Assembly (NCBI RefSeq): GCF_007991635.1
Contig: NZ_BJYS01000012.1
Span: 42,483-106,482, forward strand
From: Adhaeribacter aerolatus
GTDB taxonomy: Bacteria > Bacteroidota > Bacteroidia > Cytophagales > Hymenobacteraceae
Reading direction: 5' to 3'
DNA length: 64,000 nucleotides
A program made the position numbers and the translations under genes. The notes under the pieces were generated by a model. It was given only the letters and a program-made list of their open reading frames with translations, made no database searches and had not been told where the DNA came from. This document shows, in pieces, positions 1 to 9,347 of this stretch (the stretch's first letter is position 1; every line of letters starts with the position of its first letter).

Positions 1-1840
1 GATTTTGTTGCTTCGTAATCTGGTTGCCGGGGTGCAAGCCAAATAAGTGCGAAATATGCCGGTGACCCGGCTCCGGTTCGGCAAATTCTTCGGTCCATTC
101 CATAATGCGGCCATCGCTGCCAATTTTGGTCGGCGCCAAACGGCTTAGTACATTTTGTAGCTTTTTCCGGAAAGCCGCATCTTGATTTAAAGCTTTGCCG
201 GCGGCAATGGTATTGGTTAATAAATCCCGGATAATCATGTGATCCATGGTAGGTCCCATTACCATGGTGGCAACATCACCGCTTTTTGTTTTAAACTGAT
301 TTTCCGGCGATATAGAAGGGCCGGAGACCAGTTGTTTTGTAACCGGGTTCTCGACCAGCCAACCGGTACAAAATTCAGCGGCTTCTTTCATGACCGGGTA
401 AGCCAATTCTTTTAAGTATTTTTTATCTTCGGTAAACAAATAATGCTCCCATAAATGCTGCGCGCTCCAGGCCAGGCCCATGGGCCACATGGCCCATTGG
501 GTTTGCCCATAAGGTTCGGTAAAATGCCAGGCATCAGTGGTAAAATGGGCAACGGTTCCCTTCAGGCCGTACATGTCGCGGGCGGTTTTGCGAGCATCCG
601 GACCCAAAGCTTCCAGAAATTTCAAAAAAGGCAGATGCAACTCCGATAAATTCGTCAGCTCGGCGGGCCAGTAGTTCATCTGAATATTGATGTTAATGTG
701 ATAATCGGCGCTCCAGGGCGGGGTTAAACCATCGGCCCAAATGCCCTGCAAATTGGCGGGCAAACCACCGGGCCGCGAACTGCTGATTAACAAATACCGG
801 CCAAACTGGTAATATAGCTGGAGCAAGTGCGGGTCTACGTTGCCGGCTTGCATGGCTACAATGCGCGCATCGGTGGGGTAATAAGCTGCCTCGGTTATTC
901 CTAAGTTTAAATCAACCCGCTTAAAGTAATTCTGGTAATCTTTTACGTGGTCGGCTTTTAGCTGGGTGAAAGGTTTGCTGCCGGCGGCCGCTAATTGTTT
1001 ACCTGTTTGGGCTCCGGGCTCACTGCCCCAGTAATCGGAGGCCGCGGTTAAGAGTAAGGTTACCGTATTAGCCTCTTTTACCCCAATATTGCCGTTGGTA
1101 GCTGTTAAAGCACCACCTTCATTTAGTACTTTTATGCGGGTTACCATTTTTACGCCCACGCCATTATTTACGTGTTCCTGCATGGTAATTTCGTTGCCAG
1201 TGGCAGTAATATTCGCTTTATCGCCGGGGCGGCTTACTTTAATATTAAATGATAAGGCACCGGGCTTATCGGCGGTAAGCCGCACCACCAGCACCTGGTC
1301 GGGAGCACTGGAGAATATTTCGCGGGTATATTTTATCCGGTTGGCCACGTAACTGGTCCGGGCCACGGCGTTTTCCAAGTCCAGCTCCCGGCGGTAATCA
1401 GTTACGGTAGGTGTATGTGAGAAATCCAGTTGTAAATCGCCGAGGGTTTGGTAATTACTGCCTACCTTTTTATCACCCATCATCTTTTCCTGGGCAATTT
1501 TCTGTGCTTCGGCGTACTTGCCTGCAAACAATAACTGCCTGACTGGTCCCAGAGCAGCTTTGGCCTGCGGGTTCACGAAATCTTCGGGTTTGCCACTCCA
1601 AACAGTTTCTTCGTTTAGCTGCAACCGTTCCGTTGTAATGCCGCCAAATACCATCGCACCTAACCGGCCGTTGCCCACCGGCAAGGCTTCGTTCCAGTTA
1701 TTAGCCGGGTGCATAAACCAGATTTTAAGATCGGCCGGCGGCGCTGCAGGCGGCAAATTTTGGGCTATCGCAGTCGCAACGAAACTAAAATAAATACTTA
1801 GGGTAAGGCTTAAAAAACTGAATTTACTTTGGGAATGCAT
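1..1840 (-). CDS. GH95 alpha-L-fucosidase-like glycoside hydrolase, 3' end cut by window edge
   Basis: Reading the minus strand from ATG at 1838-1840 gives an uninterrupted frame of about 613 codons that runs off the left edge. The first ~25 residues form a Sec signal peptide ending in AIAQ, followed by a KIWFMHPANNWNEALP segment and GNGRLGAMVFGG, the hallmark N-terminal motif of glycoside hydrolase family 95. Near the edge the frame reads RHISHLFGLHPGNQI, the conserved late GH95 motif. Family members are about 780-800 aa, so roughly the last 170 residues lie outside. GH95 enzymes remove alpha-1,2-linked fucose (some act on galactose) from glycans by inversion. Export to the periplasm is expected. 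Family assignment is firm; the exact substrate is not. Confidence 0.88.
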   Translation of the reverse strand, partial: MHSQSKFSFLSLTLSIYFSFVATAIAQNLPPAAPPADLKIWFMHPANNWNEALPVGNGRLGAMVFGGITTERLQLNEETVWSGKPEDFVNPQAKAALGPVRQLLFAGKYAEAQKIAQEKMMGDKKVGSNYQTLGDLQLDFSHTPTVTDYRRELDLENAVARTSYVANRIKYTREIFSSAPDQVLVVRLTADKPGALSFNIKVSRPGDKANITATGNEITMQEHVNNGVGVKMVTRIKVLNEGGALTATNGNIGVKEANTVTLLLTAASDYWGSEPGAQTGKQLAAAGSKPFTQLKADHVKDYQNYFKRVDLNLGITEAAYYPTDARIVAMQAGNVDPHLLQLYYQFGRYLLISSSRPGGLPANLQGIWADGLTPPWSADYHININIQMNYWPAELTNLSELHLPFLKFLEALGPDARKTARDMYGLKGTVAHFTTDAWHFTEPYGQTQWAMWPMGLAWSAQHLWEHYLFTEDKKYLKELAYPVMKEAAEFCTGWLVENPVTKQLVSGPSISPENQFKTKSGDVATMVMGPTMDHMIIRDLLTNTIAAGKALNQDAAFRKKLQNVLSRLAPTKIGSDGRIMEWTEEFAEPEPGHRHISHLFGLHPGNQITKQQN

Positions 1841-2264
1841 AAAAGCGTTTTCTTAGGTAGGCTAAACGGGCGCTAACTTAGCCAAAAAATCTAAAATATT
1901 ACCAATGCCATTTAGAAGCGGGGCTCCTTTAATCGAGGCCTACCGCCTGATTTATAGTTCTTTAACTGGCCAATACTGCTTCCAAAACAATTTAGATTTT
2001 TAACAGTTATTCACTCTGAATTAACATTCTTAATTCTTAGAATCCGAATATTTTGTCCATGGCCATCCGTTTTAATGCCTAAAAGCCAGAAGAGCCGGAT
2101 ACCCGGGAAACATTTCTGAAATTCAAAATAATCGGCTGGTTTATGCTTGCCGGCAGTAAAGGAAAAGTAGGCTGCCCTGCAGGGCTCTGTAACCCGGCTG
2201 CTGATGTAACTAAAACCGGGCAGAAAAGGTAGTTTAAACGTATTTAAAGTTCGATTTATTTGGC
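1841..2264. other. Divergent intergenic region, no gene seen
   Basis: These 424 bases separate the divergent GH95 and DUF2238 genes and should hold both promoters. I see no RNA gene, no convincing small reading frame and no strong hairpin. A TATTTG-like element sits only a few bases before the DUF2238 start, too close to assign with confidence. Confidence 0.4.
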
Positions 2265-2906
2265 ATGGCTTCCAAAGCAGAAACCCGCACCGGCAACGAT
2301 TATGTGGCAGCGCCTACCCTGATTGGCGTTTATGCCTTTTTATTTTCTGCCTTCTGGGCTTACACCGGTTTTACCACCAGTAATTTTACTAACTGGTTAC
2401 TTGAAAATACCCTTACCATTCCGTTTATCATTCTTTTGTACTACCTCAACCGGTGGCATAAATTCTCGACGCTGGCGGTAAGCTTAATTTTTATATTCTT
2501 GTTGCTGCACGTGTACGGCAGCCAGCATACCTACGCCGAAAACCCGTTTGGCGAATGGGTGAAGGAACTGTTAAACCTCCAACGTAACCATTTTGACCGG
2601 ATGGTGCATTTTGGCTTTGGTTTTTTGCTCGCGTACCCCATGCATGAAATATTCCGGTATAAACTGCGATTGGCTAATTGGCTGACTTACCTGTTGCCGC
2701 TGGAAATCACTTTTTCGCTGAGCGCCTTATATGAAGTAGTGGAATGGCTGGTAGCCGATATATTTTTTAAAGAAGGCGGTAAAGATTTTCTGGGCATGCA
2801 GGGCGATATGTGGGATGCTCAGAAAGATATTGCCTTGGCCGTATTAGGCACGACAATAATAATGCTGCACGTATTTTTAGTTCGGAAGGGGCTACGCAGG
2901 CCTTAA
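2265..2906 (+). CDS. DUF2238 (YjdF-like) integral membrane protein
   Basis: The 213-residue protein is strongly hydrophobic with about five to six predicted membrane segments (near residues 20-38, 48-65, 67-83, 110-130, 140-160 and 188-207). The central NHFDRMVHFGFGFLLAYP segment and the acidic EVVEW and GMQGDMWDAQKD segments are typical of the DUF2238 family (E. coli YjdF), including the conserved D-x-x-x-H pattern and the late DxWD motif. The function of the family is unknown. ATG 2265 is the only in-frame Met before the first membrane segment. The gene stands alone and converges on an OmpA-family gene with a shared terminator between them. Confidence 0.8.
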   Translation: MASKAETRTGNDYVAAPTLIGVYAFLFSAFWAYTGFTTSNFTNWLLENTLTIPFIILLYYLNRWHKFSTLAVSLIFIFLLLHVYGSQHTYAENPFGEWVKELLNLQRNHFDRMVHFGFGFLLAYPMHEIFRYKLRLANWLTYLLPLEITFSLSALYEVVEWLVADIFFKEGGKDFLGMQGDMWDAQKDIALAVLGTTIIMLHVFLVRKGLRRP

Positions 2907-3004
2907 GACCACCTTCTTTTTTTTACCCAGATTATTTTAAATTAATCCGGCAGGCAAGCGCACCAATTCCTTTGCCGTTTCTATCGGCTGACTACACGCA
3001 AAAA

Positions 3005-3031
3005 AAAGCCAGGCTTGTTGGGCCTGGCTTT
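3005..3031. terminator. Bidirectional intrinsic terminator between convergent genes
   Basis: AAAGCCAGGC and GCCTGGCTTT form a perfect 10-bp stem with a 7-nt loop, flanked by an A-run on the left and T-rich sequence on the right. It lies between the convergent DUF2238 gene and the OmpA-family lipoprotein gene and can serve both strands. Confidence 0.8.
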
Positions 3032-3050
3032 AAATTTTCATTTAGAATTA

Positions 3051-3782
3051 TTATTTAATATCGCCACGCTCTGCGGCTTTTTTCAGTTTCTCGTTCGCAA
3101 AGATAGCAATCTCTACCCGGCGGTTGGCTTGTTTACCGGCAGCAGTTGAGTTATCAGCAACCGGAACAGAAGCACCAAAGCCTTGGGTGGTAATCCGGGA
3201 TGATTCTACGCCCTGCGCTAATAATTGCTGCGCTACCGAACGGGCCCGGTTTTCAGAAAGAGGCTGATTAATCGCATCGTTACCGGTATTATCGGTATGA
3301 CCTTCCACAATTACGTTGGTATCGCCGTATTTTTTAAGGGTCTCGGCTAGGGTATTAATATCCGAAACAGAAGTAGGTTGTAACTCGGCGGAGTTGGTAT
3401 TAAACAGGATACCGGAGGCAAACGTAATCTTAATTCCTTCCCCAACGCGCTCAATTTTGGCGTTCTTCATATCTTTGCGCAACTCTTCGGCTTGTTTATC
3501 CATCCGGCGGCCAATAACCGCACCCGTGGTACCTCCTACTGCGGCACCAATAATGGCACCAGCGGCAGTATTACCGGTCATTCGGCCAACTACACCGCCA
3601 ACTACCGCACCGGCACCAGCACCAATTAAGCCGCCCCGGCGGGTCCGGTTCTTATACTTGTCTTCCTTCTCGTTTTTGCGGGTAGTATCGTTAGAGGTGC
3701 TATATGGGTTAGAAGATTTACAGGCCGAGAACAAGATAATAAAAGCTAAAAATAGGGGGTAAAAAGCTCTTGTAATTTTCAT
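3051..3782 (-). CDS. OmpA-family lipoprotein with glycine-zipper domain
   Basis: Starting at ATG 3780-3782, the protein begins with a lipoprotein signal (hydrophobic stretch ending in LFSACKSS, lipobox Cys). An upstream in-frame start at 3827 would add 15 residues ahead of the signal and is less likely. After a charged linker comes a glycine-zipper region (GGLIGAGAGAVVGGVVG, then GAIIGAAVGGTTGAVIG), typical of outer-membrane-associated Gly-zipper proteins. The C-terminal ~110 residues are an OmpA peptidoglycan-binding domain, with the VEGHTDNTG and LSENRARSVAQQL motifs and a closing ANRRVEIAI. It probably anchors the outer membrane to peptidoglycan. Single-gene unit with a terminator immediately downstream. 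Confidence 0.88.
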   Translation of the reverse strand: MKITRAFYPLFLAFIILFSACKSSNPYSTSNDTTRKNEKEDKYKNRTRRGGLIGAGAGAVVGGVVGRMTGNTAAGAIIGAAVGGTTGAVIGRRMDKQAEELRKDMKNAKIERVGEGIKITFASGILFNTNSAELQPTSVSDINTLAETLKKYGDTNVIVEGHTDNTGNDAINQPLSENRARSVAQQLLAQGVESSRITTQGFGASVPVADNSTAAGKQANRRVEIAIFANEKLKKAAERGDIK

Positions 3783-4021
3783 AGTGTTGATGTTTAAGTT
3801 AAATTTTAGAATTAAGATTCCGAACAATAATACTCTTAATGGTTAAAAATGTTTATTTTATATAGGTTTAGATTTATATACAGCCTTTTCAAATTCCGGG
3901 CCAGAAATAGTTTTTGAACGAATACCGGCACCACTAAATTGAATTTGGCGGGCATAAAATTTTCTCGGGCCCCGGGTTAGGGCTTGGTAGAATTTTTTCA
4001 ACAGCAGCAATCGGGATAAGC

Positions 4022-4921
4022 TCAGGCTTTAATGGTTTTTTTGCGGGTGGCAGCGGTATTTTTTTCAGCCTCTTCGGGCTGGTGGAGCATAGAAATTAAA
4101 TCGGTAAGCTTTTGTTTGAGCTCTTTGCGGTTCACAATAAAATCGAGGAAGCCGTGTTCCAGTACAAATTCGGCACTCTGAAAACCTTTGGGCAACTCTT
4201 TGCCAATGGTTTCTTTAATTACCCGCGGACCGGCAAATCCAATTAAAGCACCTGGTTCGGCAATATTAAAATCGCCCAGCATGGCAAAAGAGGCAGTAAC
4301 CCCACCGGTGGTCGGGTCGGTTAATAAAGAAATATACGGAATGCCTTCTTCGGACAGTAAAGCCAGTTTGGCCGAGGTTTTCGCCATTTGCATCAGGGAA
4401 TAACCGGCTTCCATCATCCGGGCGCCGCCCGATTTCGAAATCATCAGGAACGGATATTTGTGCTGCCGGGCAAAATCAATAGCCCGGGCAATCTTTTCGC
4501 CAACTACGGAGCCCATCGACCCGCCAATAAAATTAAAATCCATACAGGCCACTACCAAAGGCAGACTATTTATTTGGCCATGCGCCGTCCGGACGGCATC
4601 GATCAACTGGGTTTTCTCCTGGGTGGCCTGTATCCGCTTGGGATATGGCTTGGTATCTACAAAGTTCAGGGGGTCCGAAGAACTTAATTTAGCATCGAGT
4701 TCTTCAAATTTATTTTCATCAAAAACTACTTCAAAATATTCTGCCGAATTAATGCGCTCGTGGTAATCGCACTTGGGGCAGGTATATAAGTTTTTCTTGT
4801 GTTCGGTGGTATTGGTTACCGCTTTACAACTAGGACATTTATACCAAAGTCCGTCAGGGGTTTCCTTCTTCTGCTCGGTGGGGGTTACAATACCTTTTTC
4901 TACTCTTCTAAACCAAGACAT
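4022..4921 (-). CDS. accD: Acetyl-CoA carboxylase carboxyltransferase subunit beta
   Basis: The 299-aa protein is AccD, which with AccA transfers CO2 from carboxybiotin to acetyl-CoA in the first step of fatty-acid synthesis. The N-terminus carries the expected four-cysteine zinc ribbon (C29-x2-C32 and C48-x2-C51). The carboxyltransferase core has the crotonase-fold motifs [20 protein letters not shown] and [19 protein letters not shown], plus [11 protein letters not shown]. Length is normal. accA is not adjacent. The gene is monocistronic and preceded by a clear Bacteroidota promoter about 125 bases upstream. Confidence 0.96.
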   Translation of the reverse strand: MSWFRRVEKGIVTPTEQKKETPDGLWYKCPSCKAVTNTTEHKKNLYTCPKCDYHERINSAEYFEVVFDENKFEELDAKLSSSDPLNFVDTKPYPKRIQATQEKTQLIDAVRTAHGQINSLPLVVACMDFNFIGGSMGSVVGEKIARAIDFARQHKYPFLMISKSGGARMMEAGYSLMQMAKTSAKLALLSEEGIPYISLLTDPTTGGVTASFAMLGDFNIAEPGALIGFAGPRVIKETIGKELPKGFQSAEFVLEHGFLDFIVNRKELKQKLTDLISMLHQPEEAEKNTAATRKKTIKA

Positions 4922-5044
4922 ACAAACTTTCTTTTACAAACGTAAAGCCAATTTCTAAAAATAAAACGCCTGTTATGCAGCTCCTGTTAAATAAAGCCGG
5001 AGCTGATTTCAGGTAAAACTTACCCGTTTTCTTTTAGCAGGCCG

Positions 5045-5074
5045 CAAATATACACCAAATTTCGGGAGCGCAAA
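5045..5074 (-). promoter_or_regulatory. Bacteroidota-type promoter for accD
   Basis: Reading the minus strand, TTTG (5071-5074) is followed after 18 bases by TATATTTG (5045-5052), matching the -33 TTTG and -7 TAnnTTTG consensus of the Bacteroidota primary sigma factor. Transcription would start near 5038, giving accD a leader of about 115 nt. Confidence 0.65.
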
Positions 5075-5361
5075 TATTCTCAGGTGGCATATTTTAAAAC
5101 TATCAAGCGCCTGTCCTTCTGCTACCGGGGCGCTCCTTTTTACAGTCATCTTTACGTAAAAGCGAATATAAAGCCCTATAAAAATAACGTACTTCTAAAA
5201 CATTAGTATGTAACTCACCTGTCGGTTTTCTTAAATGGAGTAACCCGGACCACCAGCTTCGCTACCACTATTTTAAAATATTAGCTTAATCCTTCACCTG
5301 ACCTAATAACTAATCGGGGTTTGGGTTCGGTTAAAAGGATTTTATAAAATAAACTTTACGT

Positions 5362-5391
5362 TTTGGCAGGTGAGGTAGATGCTTATATTTG
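5362..5391 (+). promoter_or_regulatory. Bacteroidota-type promoter for the downstream OmpA-family gene
   Basis: TTTG at 5362-5365 and TATATTTG at 5384-5391, separated by 18 bases, match the Bacteroidota -33/-7 consensus. The start codon at 5416 follows 24 bases later, so the leader is short. Same spacing as the accD promoter. Confidence 0.7.
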
Positions 5392-5415
5392 TGAAGTTAA
5401 TTAATTTATTCTGCT

Positions 5416-6387
5416 ATGTCCTTTTTACCTCTCCGCAAAATTTTCTTATTTCTTTTTTTTACTACCGCTTTAGCTTCCTGTGTTACGAAGAAAAAATTCG
5501 ACGATCTGAGCGCCCGCAAAAGCAAGCTGGACCTGGATATTGCCGCCTGCGAAAAAGCCATGGCCCGGGTACAGGCCGAGCGTAAATCGTTGGCCGCAGA
5601 ATTAGCCGAGTTGCAGTCTACGAACCAGAAAATGGTGAAGGATTCTACCGAAACCGGCGTTGCCCTGCGCAAAACCCGCAAGCTTTATGCGGAATTAAAC
5701 GGCACTTATGACAAACTAATCAAGAACCACGAAAGATTAATGTCGAACAGTGCCTCCGAATCAACGCGTTTATCGGCTGACCTGGCCCGCCGCGAAGCCG
5801 AATTACTGACCAGCAAAAACCAGATCGACAAGCTGAGCGCCGACCTGAAAACCCGGGAAGAACGCCTGAACGAAATGGAACGGGTACTGGCCGAAAAAGA
5901 CAAAGCCGTTGATAACCTGCGGAACAAAGTAAGCAATGCTTTGCTGGGCTTTAAATCGAACGACTTAACGGTAAATGTAAAAAATGGCAAAGTGTATGTT
6001 TCATTGTCGGAGCAGTTGTTGTTTAAATCGGGCAGTACCAAAGTAGACCCTAAGGGCCAGGAAGCGCTGCAAAAATTAGCCCAGGCCCTCCGCGACCAGC
6101 AGGAAGTAAACGTATTGGTAGAAGGCCACACCGACGATGTACCCGTTTCGAAAGGAACCATGGGCATGAAAGATAACTGGGATTTAAGTGTGCTGCGTGC
6201 CACTGAAATTACTCGTATTTTAACCAGTGCGGGATTAACTCCCGAGCGCGTTACGCCTTCGGGCCGTTCAAAATACGTGCCCGTGGCCCAAAACACTTCC
6301 GCCGACCAGCGCTCCTTAAACCGCCGGACCGAAATTATCTTAACGCCAAAATTAGACGAACTCTTTCAGATTCTGGAGAAAAATTAG
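5416..6387 (+). CDS. OmpA-family lipoprotein with coiled-coil stalk
   Basis: The 323-aa protein opens with a lipoprotein signal (hydrophobic run then LASCVTKKKFDDL, lipobox Cys near residue 22). Residues ~30-175 are a long charged coiled coil with repeated Leu/Ala heptads (for example QIDKLSADLKTREERLNEME). The C-terminal third is an OmpA-like peptidoglycan-binding domain with VEGHTDDVPV, NWDLSVLRATEITRIL and LNRRTEIIL. This is the common Bacteroidota 'OmpA/MotB family protein', probably a tether between outer membrane and cell wall. ATG 5416 sits 24 bases after a good promoter -7 element, supporting the start. Confidence 0.88.
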   Translation: MSFLPLRKIFLFLFFTTALASCVTKKKFDDLSARKSKLDLDIAACEKAMARVQAERKSLAAELAELQSTNQKMVKDSTETGVALRKTRKLYAELNGTYDKLIKNHERLMSNSASESTRLSADLARREAELLTSKNQIDKLSADLKTREERLNEMERVLAEKDKAVDNLRNKVSNALLGFKSNDLTVNVKNGKVYVSLSEQLLFKSGSTKVDPKGQEALQKLAQALRDQQEVNVLVEGHTDDVPVSKGTMGMKDNWDLSVLRATEITRILTSAGLTPERVTPSGRSKYVPVAQNTSADQRSLNRRTEIILTPKLDELFQILEKN

Positions 6388-6399
6388 GCACCTCATCCC

Positions 6400-6433
6400 C
6401 CGGCCCCTTCTCCTCTGGAAGAAGGGGAGCCGG
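6400..6433. terminator. Hairpin/dispersed repeat after the OmpA-family gene
   Basis: CCGG plus CCCCTTCT pair with AGAAGGGG plus CCGG (2-nt bulge) around a short loop, 12 bases after the stop codon. The C-rich arm resembles the dispersed intergenic repeats common in Cytophagales genomes. It may act as a terminator, but no long T-tract follows. Confidence 0.5.
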
Positions 6434-6800
6434 TCTGACGGTTAAATAATTACAACTCTTTTGGCTAAGTTAGATTATTTAACAGAACAATTTATCAGAT
6501 TAAATAACTTAAGTCCTTCGCTTTTAAGAGCTAGGATTAGGTCAAAAAGCATAAACCTAGTCTGTAAGGCTGAAAGCATTTATTGTATAAAAAGTGAAGT
6601 AGGTAAAAAAAGCTATTGCTTCCTAACCTGTAGGACCTTTTAACCGATATTTTTTTTAGAGTTGAGACATTTAAAATTATTTCTATTCGCAATATAGCCT
6701 TCATTATCCTGTGTTCGCATCGTAGGCCTTTAGGGGGAGGATTTAGGGTGAGGTTAAAAGAGCACTTCATTTTATACTAAAAATTAGTACTTTAACTTAT
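6434..6800. other. A+T-rich intergenic region without a supported gene
   Basis: About 370 bases between the OmpA-family gene and the terminator of the metB-like gene. A 60-codon frame on the plus strand and a 77-codon frame on the minus strand exist, but neither shows family motifs, suitable composition or start context. A G-rich patch near 6726-6750 resembles the dispersed repeat type seen at 8350-8434. Confidence 0.4.
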
Positions 6801-6841
6801 AAACAGAAGGGCCGGTTTTAGTAAAACCGGCCCTTCTGTTT
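6801..6841. terminator. Strong bidirectional terminator downstream of metB-like gene
   Basis: A perfect 20-bp inverted repeat (6801-6820 and 6822-6841) separated by one base; the G+C-rich core is AGAAGGGCCGG/CCGGCCCTTCT and the outer ends are A/T-rich. It lies 74 bases past the metB-like stop codon and is the most stable hairpin in the left flank. Confidence 0.8.
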
Positions 6842-6915
6842 AAATACCCTAAGAAATTTCCTTAATCGAACATCTGATATCGAGAACCGAACATCGAATA
6901 ACGATTAACGAAAAC

Positions 6916-8055
6916 CTATCCTAGCGCCTGCTCCAGGTCGGCGAGTAAATCTTCGATGTCTTCGATGCCGACGCTTAGGCGGATCAGCGAATCACTTAAA
7001 CCCGCTTTCAGGCGTTCTGCCTGCGGAATACTGGCGTGGGTCATGGTGGCCGGGTGCCCGCAAAGCGACTCCACGCCACCTAACGATTCGGCCAGGGTAA
7101 AATATTTAACTTTCTCCAATACCTTTATGGCATCTTCCTGGCGGTCGCCTTTCAGCACAAAAGAAATCATACCACCAAAGTCGCGCATCTGCGCCTGGGC
7201 AATCTGGTAGTTCGGGTGCGTTGGGAAACCGGGCCAATAAACCTTTTCTACCTTCGGATGCTGTTGCAGGTATTCGGCCACGGCCCGCCCATTTTCGCAA
7301 TGACGCTGCATGCGCACGTGCAAGGTTTTAAGGCCCCGCAACAACAAAAAGCAATCTTGCGGACCTGGCGTGCCACCGCAGGCATTCTGAATAAAGGCCA
7401 AGCGCTGCGCCAAATCTTCGTCTTTCACGATTAAAGCACCCATCACCACATCGGAGTGGCCGCCCATGTATTTGGTTAGCGAATGCATCACAATGTCGGC
7501 TCCTAAATCGAGGGGGGTTTGCAGGTAAGGCGTGGCAAACGTATTATCAACTACGAGTAAAACATTGTGTTTTTTGGCAATTTCAGCTGCGCCTTTTATG
7601 TCAATAATATTTAGTAATGGGTTGGTAGGCGTTTCGAGCCACAAAATGCGGGTATTTTGGGTAATGTGCTCTTCTACGGTCGCGATATCGGCCATCGGAA
7701 TAAAAGTAAACTTAATGCCGTATTGCTGGAATATTTTTGTAAAAATGCGGTAGCTGCCCCCGTACAAATCGTTCGTCGAGATAACCTCATCGCCGGGCTT
7801 AAGTAGTTTTACCACCGCATCAATAGCAGCCATCCCCGAGGCAAAACACAAACCAAAGTTCCCGTTCTCCAGGGCAGCCAGAGCGTTTTGTAAAGCGGTA
7901 CGTGTCGGGTTGTGGGTCCGGGAATATTCGTAGCCCTGGTGGTCGCCGGGTGACCGCTGGGCATAAGTAGAAGTTTGGTAAATAGGCGTCATGATGGCGC
8001 CGGTTGCCGGGTCAGGGTGTACCCCCGCGTGTATGGTTTTGGTTCCGAATTTCAT
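6916..8055 (-). CDS. metB: Cystathionine gamma-synthase / gamma-lyase (PLP-dependent)
   Basis: The 379-aa protein belongs to the Cys/Met metabolism PLP-dependent family. The PLP-binding lysine is K195 in SLTKYMGGH. The cofactor loop (FASGMAAIDA, residues 71-80), the YEYSRTHNPTR substrate region (42-52) and the LETPTNPLL motif (140-148) are all present, as is the C-terminal LGGVESLCGHPATMTHASIP. Such enzymes make or break cystathionine in the methionine/cysteine trans-sulfuration pathway. Synthase (metB) and gamma-lyase (metC/mccB-like) cannot be told apart from sequence alone, so the symbol is provisional. Cytoplasmic, monocistronic, ending at a strong terminator. Confidence 0.9.
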   Translation of the reverse strand: MKFGTKTIHAGVHPDPATGAIMTPIYQTSTYAQRSPGDHQGYEYSRTHNPTRTALQNALAALENGNFGLCFASGMAAIDAVVKLLKPGDEVISTNDLYGGSYRIFTKIFQQYGIKFTFIPMADIATVEEHITQNTRILWLETPTNPLLNIIDIKGAAEIAKKHNVLLVVDNTFATPYLQTPLDLGADIVMHSLTKYMGGHSDVVMGALIVKDEDLAQRLAFIQNACGGTPGPQDCFLLLRGLKTLHVRMQRHCENGRAVAEYLQQHPKVEKVYWPGFPTHPNYQIAQAQMRDFGGMISFVLKGDRQEDAIKVLEKVKYFTLAESLGGVESLCGHPATMTHASIPQAERLKAGLSDSLIRLSVGIEDIEDLLADLEQALG

Positions 8056-8081
8056 AGTTGCTTAAACAGGATTAGTGCGGC

Positions 8082-8114
8082 GCAAGTTACGGGATTGGCC
8101 ACCTAACTCCAAAA
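8082..8114 (-). promoter_or_regulatory. Possible promoter of metB-like gene
   Basis: On the minus strand TTTTG (8110-8114) and TAACTTGC (8082-8089) are separated by 20 bases and precede the start codon by about 30 bases. The -7 element deviates from TAnnTTTG by one base. I see no SAM riboswitch upstream. Confidence 0.35.
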
Positions 8115-8349
8115 CTCCGACTCAACAGCCCTAAACCAAGCCCCTACTACAACTGTTTCCAAAACTTTGTTAAGGCTAATGTTAGTGCAATAAAATATTA
8201 TCCCTTCCGCCCTCCGGCCATCTTCTCTAAATCAGGGCAGGAGTTGCAGATGAGCCAAGGCTAATCTAATCCGTGAGTTATATAATAAATGAATCTTTAT
8301 TGCACCGTCTACAGCTTATCCTTCGGGATAATCGCTGCCTACTGCCGCT

Positions 8350-8434
8350 CCCCTCCTTGGATGAGGGGGCAGGGGTGGTTTGATTCAGAATATTGATGGT
8401 TTTTTTCCTCCCCCTACCCCCTCCAAAGGGGGAC
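8350..8434. repeat. Pair of inverted G/C-rich dispersed repeats
   Basis: A G-rich copy (8350-8378, containing CTTGGATGAGGGGGCAGGGG) and a C-rich copy (8407-8434, containing CCCCTACCCCCTCCAAAGGG) are imperfect reverse complements of one another, 28 bases apart. They match the general form of high-copy intergenic palindromes in Cytophagales. They occupy the otherwise empty 8056-8619 spacer, in which I see no gene. Confidence 0.55.
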
Positions 8435-8619
8435 TGTTCGTGGACACTGGGGAAGGTAAGACAAGTAAACACCTTGGCATTGAAAGATGGATTCTTGCAA
8501 AAGTTGAATGCCAATGTTTGACAATCCCCCCTTCCTTACCACTTCCTTAAACCCAATACTGCCATAAATAAAATTTTTACGTTTAACTTTCAACCCCAAA
8601 CGATAAACCTGAACTGCGC

Positions 8620-9327
8620 GTGCTGAAAGAACTTTTTAGAAAAAATGCCTCTACTTTTATTTCACTGCTGTTACTGGTAGTAGTGCCGGTGCTGGTTAGC
8701 TCTACCTTAGCTTATTACTTATACCAGTACCAGGAAGTGCTCCAAAGCCTGAGTCCGGCCGAAACCCTGTTGTATTTTGTAGTGGTGGCCTTTACCATGG
8801 CTTTTGCCCTCACCCCTACCACCTTTGTTGCCTTGGTTACGGGTTATTATTTTGGCTGGCCGGGCTTTATAGGCGTAGTGCTCTCCTACGGGCTGGCGGC
8901 TTTAATGGGGTACGGCGTAGCCCGGTTCATCGACCATGGCAAAATGATGGCTTTTCTGCACCGCTTTAAAAAGGCCGGGGCTGTAATGGACGAACTGCGC
9001 GAACAAAGCTGGGGCCTCATTATTTTAAGCCGGATTTCGCCGGTGCTGCCTTTTGCCTTCATGACGTTTGTGCTTTCCCTGTTGCGCGTAGACCGGGTTA
9101 AATTTTTGGTGGCAAGTATGCTGGGCATGTTGCCCCGCACCCTTTTCTTTTTCTGGGTAGGCACACAGGCTCAGAACATTATTACGCTGCTCAACAACCC
9201 CGATGCCGGCAACGAAGGTAAAATTCTGGTTATCGGGTTAATCATTATTTCGCTTTTTGGGTTATATTACATCTTTAACCGGGCGCTCAAGAAAGCCTTA
9301 CGCCGCAGCGCCGACGTAAAAAATTAA
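8620..9327 (+). CDS. TVP38/TMEM64 (VTT-domain) membrane protein
   Basis: The 235-aa integral membrane protein has about five membrane helices and the VTT/SNARE-associated fold signature: FALTPTTFVALVTGYYFGWP followed by a Gly-rich re-entrant segment (GYGVARF), then SRISPVLPFAFMTFVLSLL and MLGMLPRTLFFFWVGT. DedA/TVP38 proteins are linked to lipid scrambling or carrier recycling and envelope homeostasis. I use a GTG start at 8620 because no ATG precedes the first membrane segment and a typical soluble N-terminus (LKELFRKNA) follows. It is the last chromosomal protein gene before the island. Confidence 0.8.
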   Translation: MLKELFRKNASTFISLLLLVVVPVLVSSTLAYYLYQYQEVLQSLSPAETLLYFVVVAFTMAFALTPTTFVALVTGYYFGWPGFIGVVLSYGLAALMGYGVARFIDHGKMMAFLHRFKKAGAVMDELREQSWGLIILSRISPVLPFAFMTFVLSLLRVDRVKFLVASMLGMLPRTLFFFWVGTQAQNIITLLNNPDAGNEGKILVIGLIIISLFGLYYIFNRALKKALRRSADVKN

Positions 9328-9347
9328 CGAATATATTTTAGGAAGGC

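Noticed and set aside
5706..6296. 196-codon minus-strand frame inside the OmpA-family gene
   Set aside because: Ser/Arg/Leu-rich antisense shadow of a well-supported gene; no family motifs.
6461..6643. 60-codon frame in the gap after the OmpA-family gene
   Set aside because: Random-looking composition, TTG-like context, no promoter, no motif.
8056..8280. SAM riboswitch upstream of the metB-like gene
   Set aside because: No SAM-I or SAM-II core motif or helix arrangement visible; likely promoter starts only ~20 bases before ATG.
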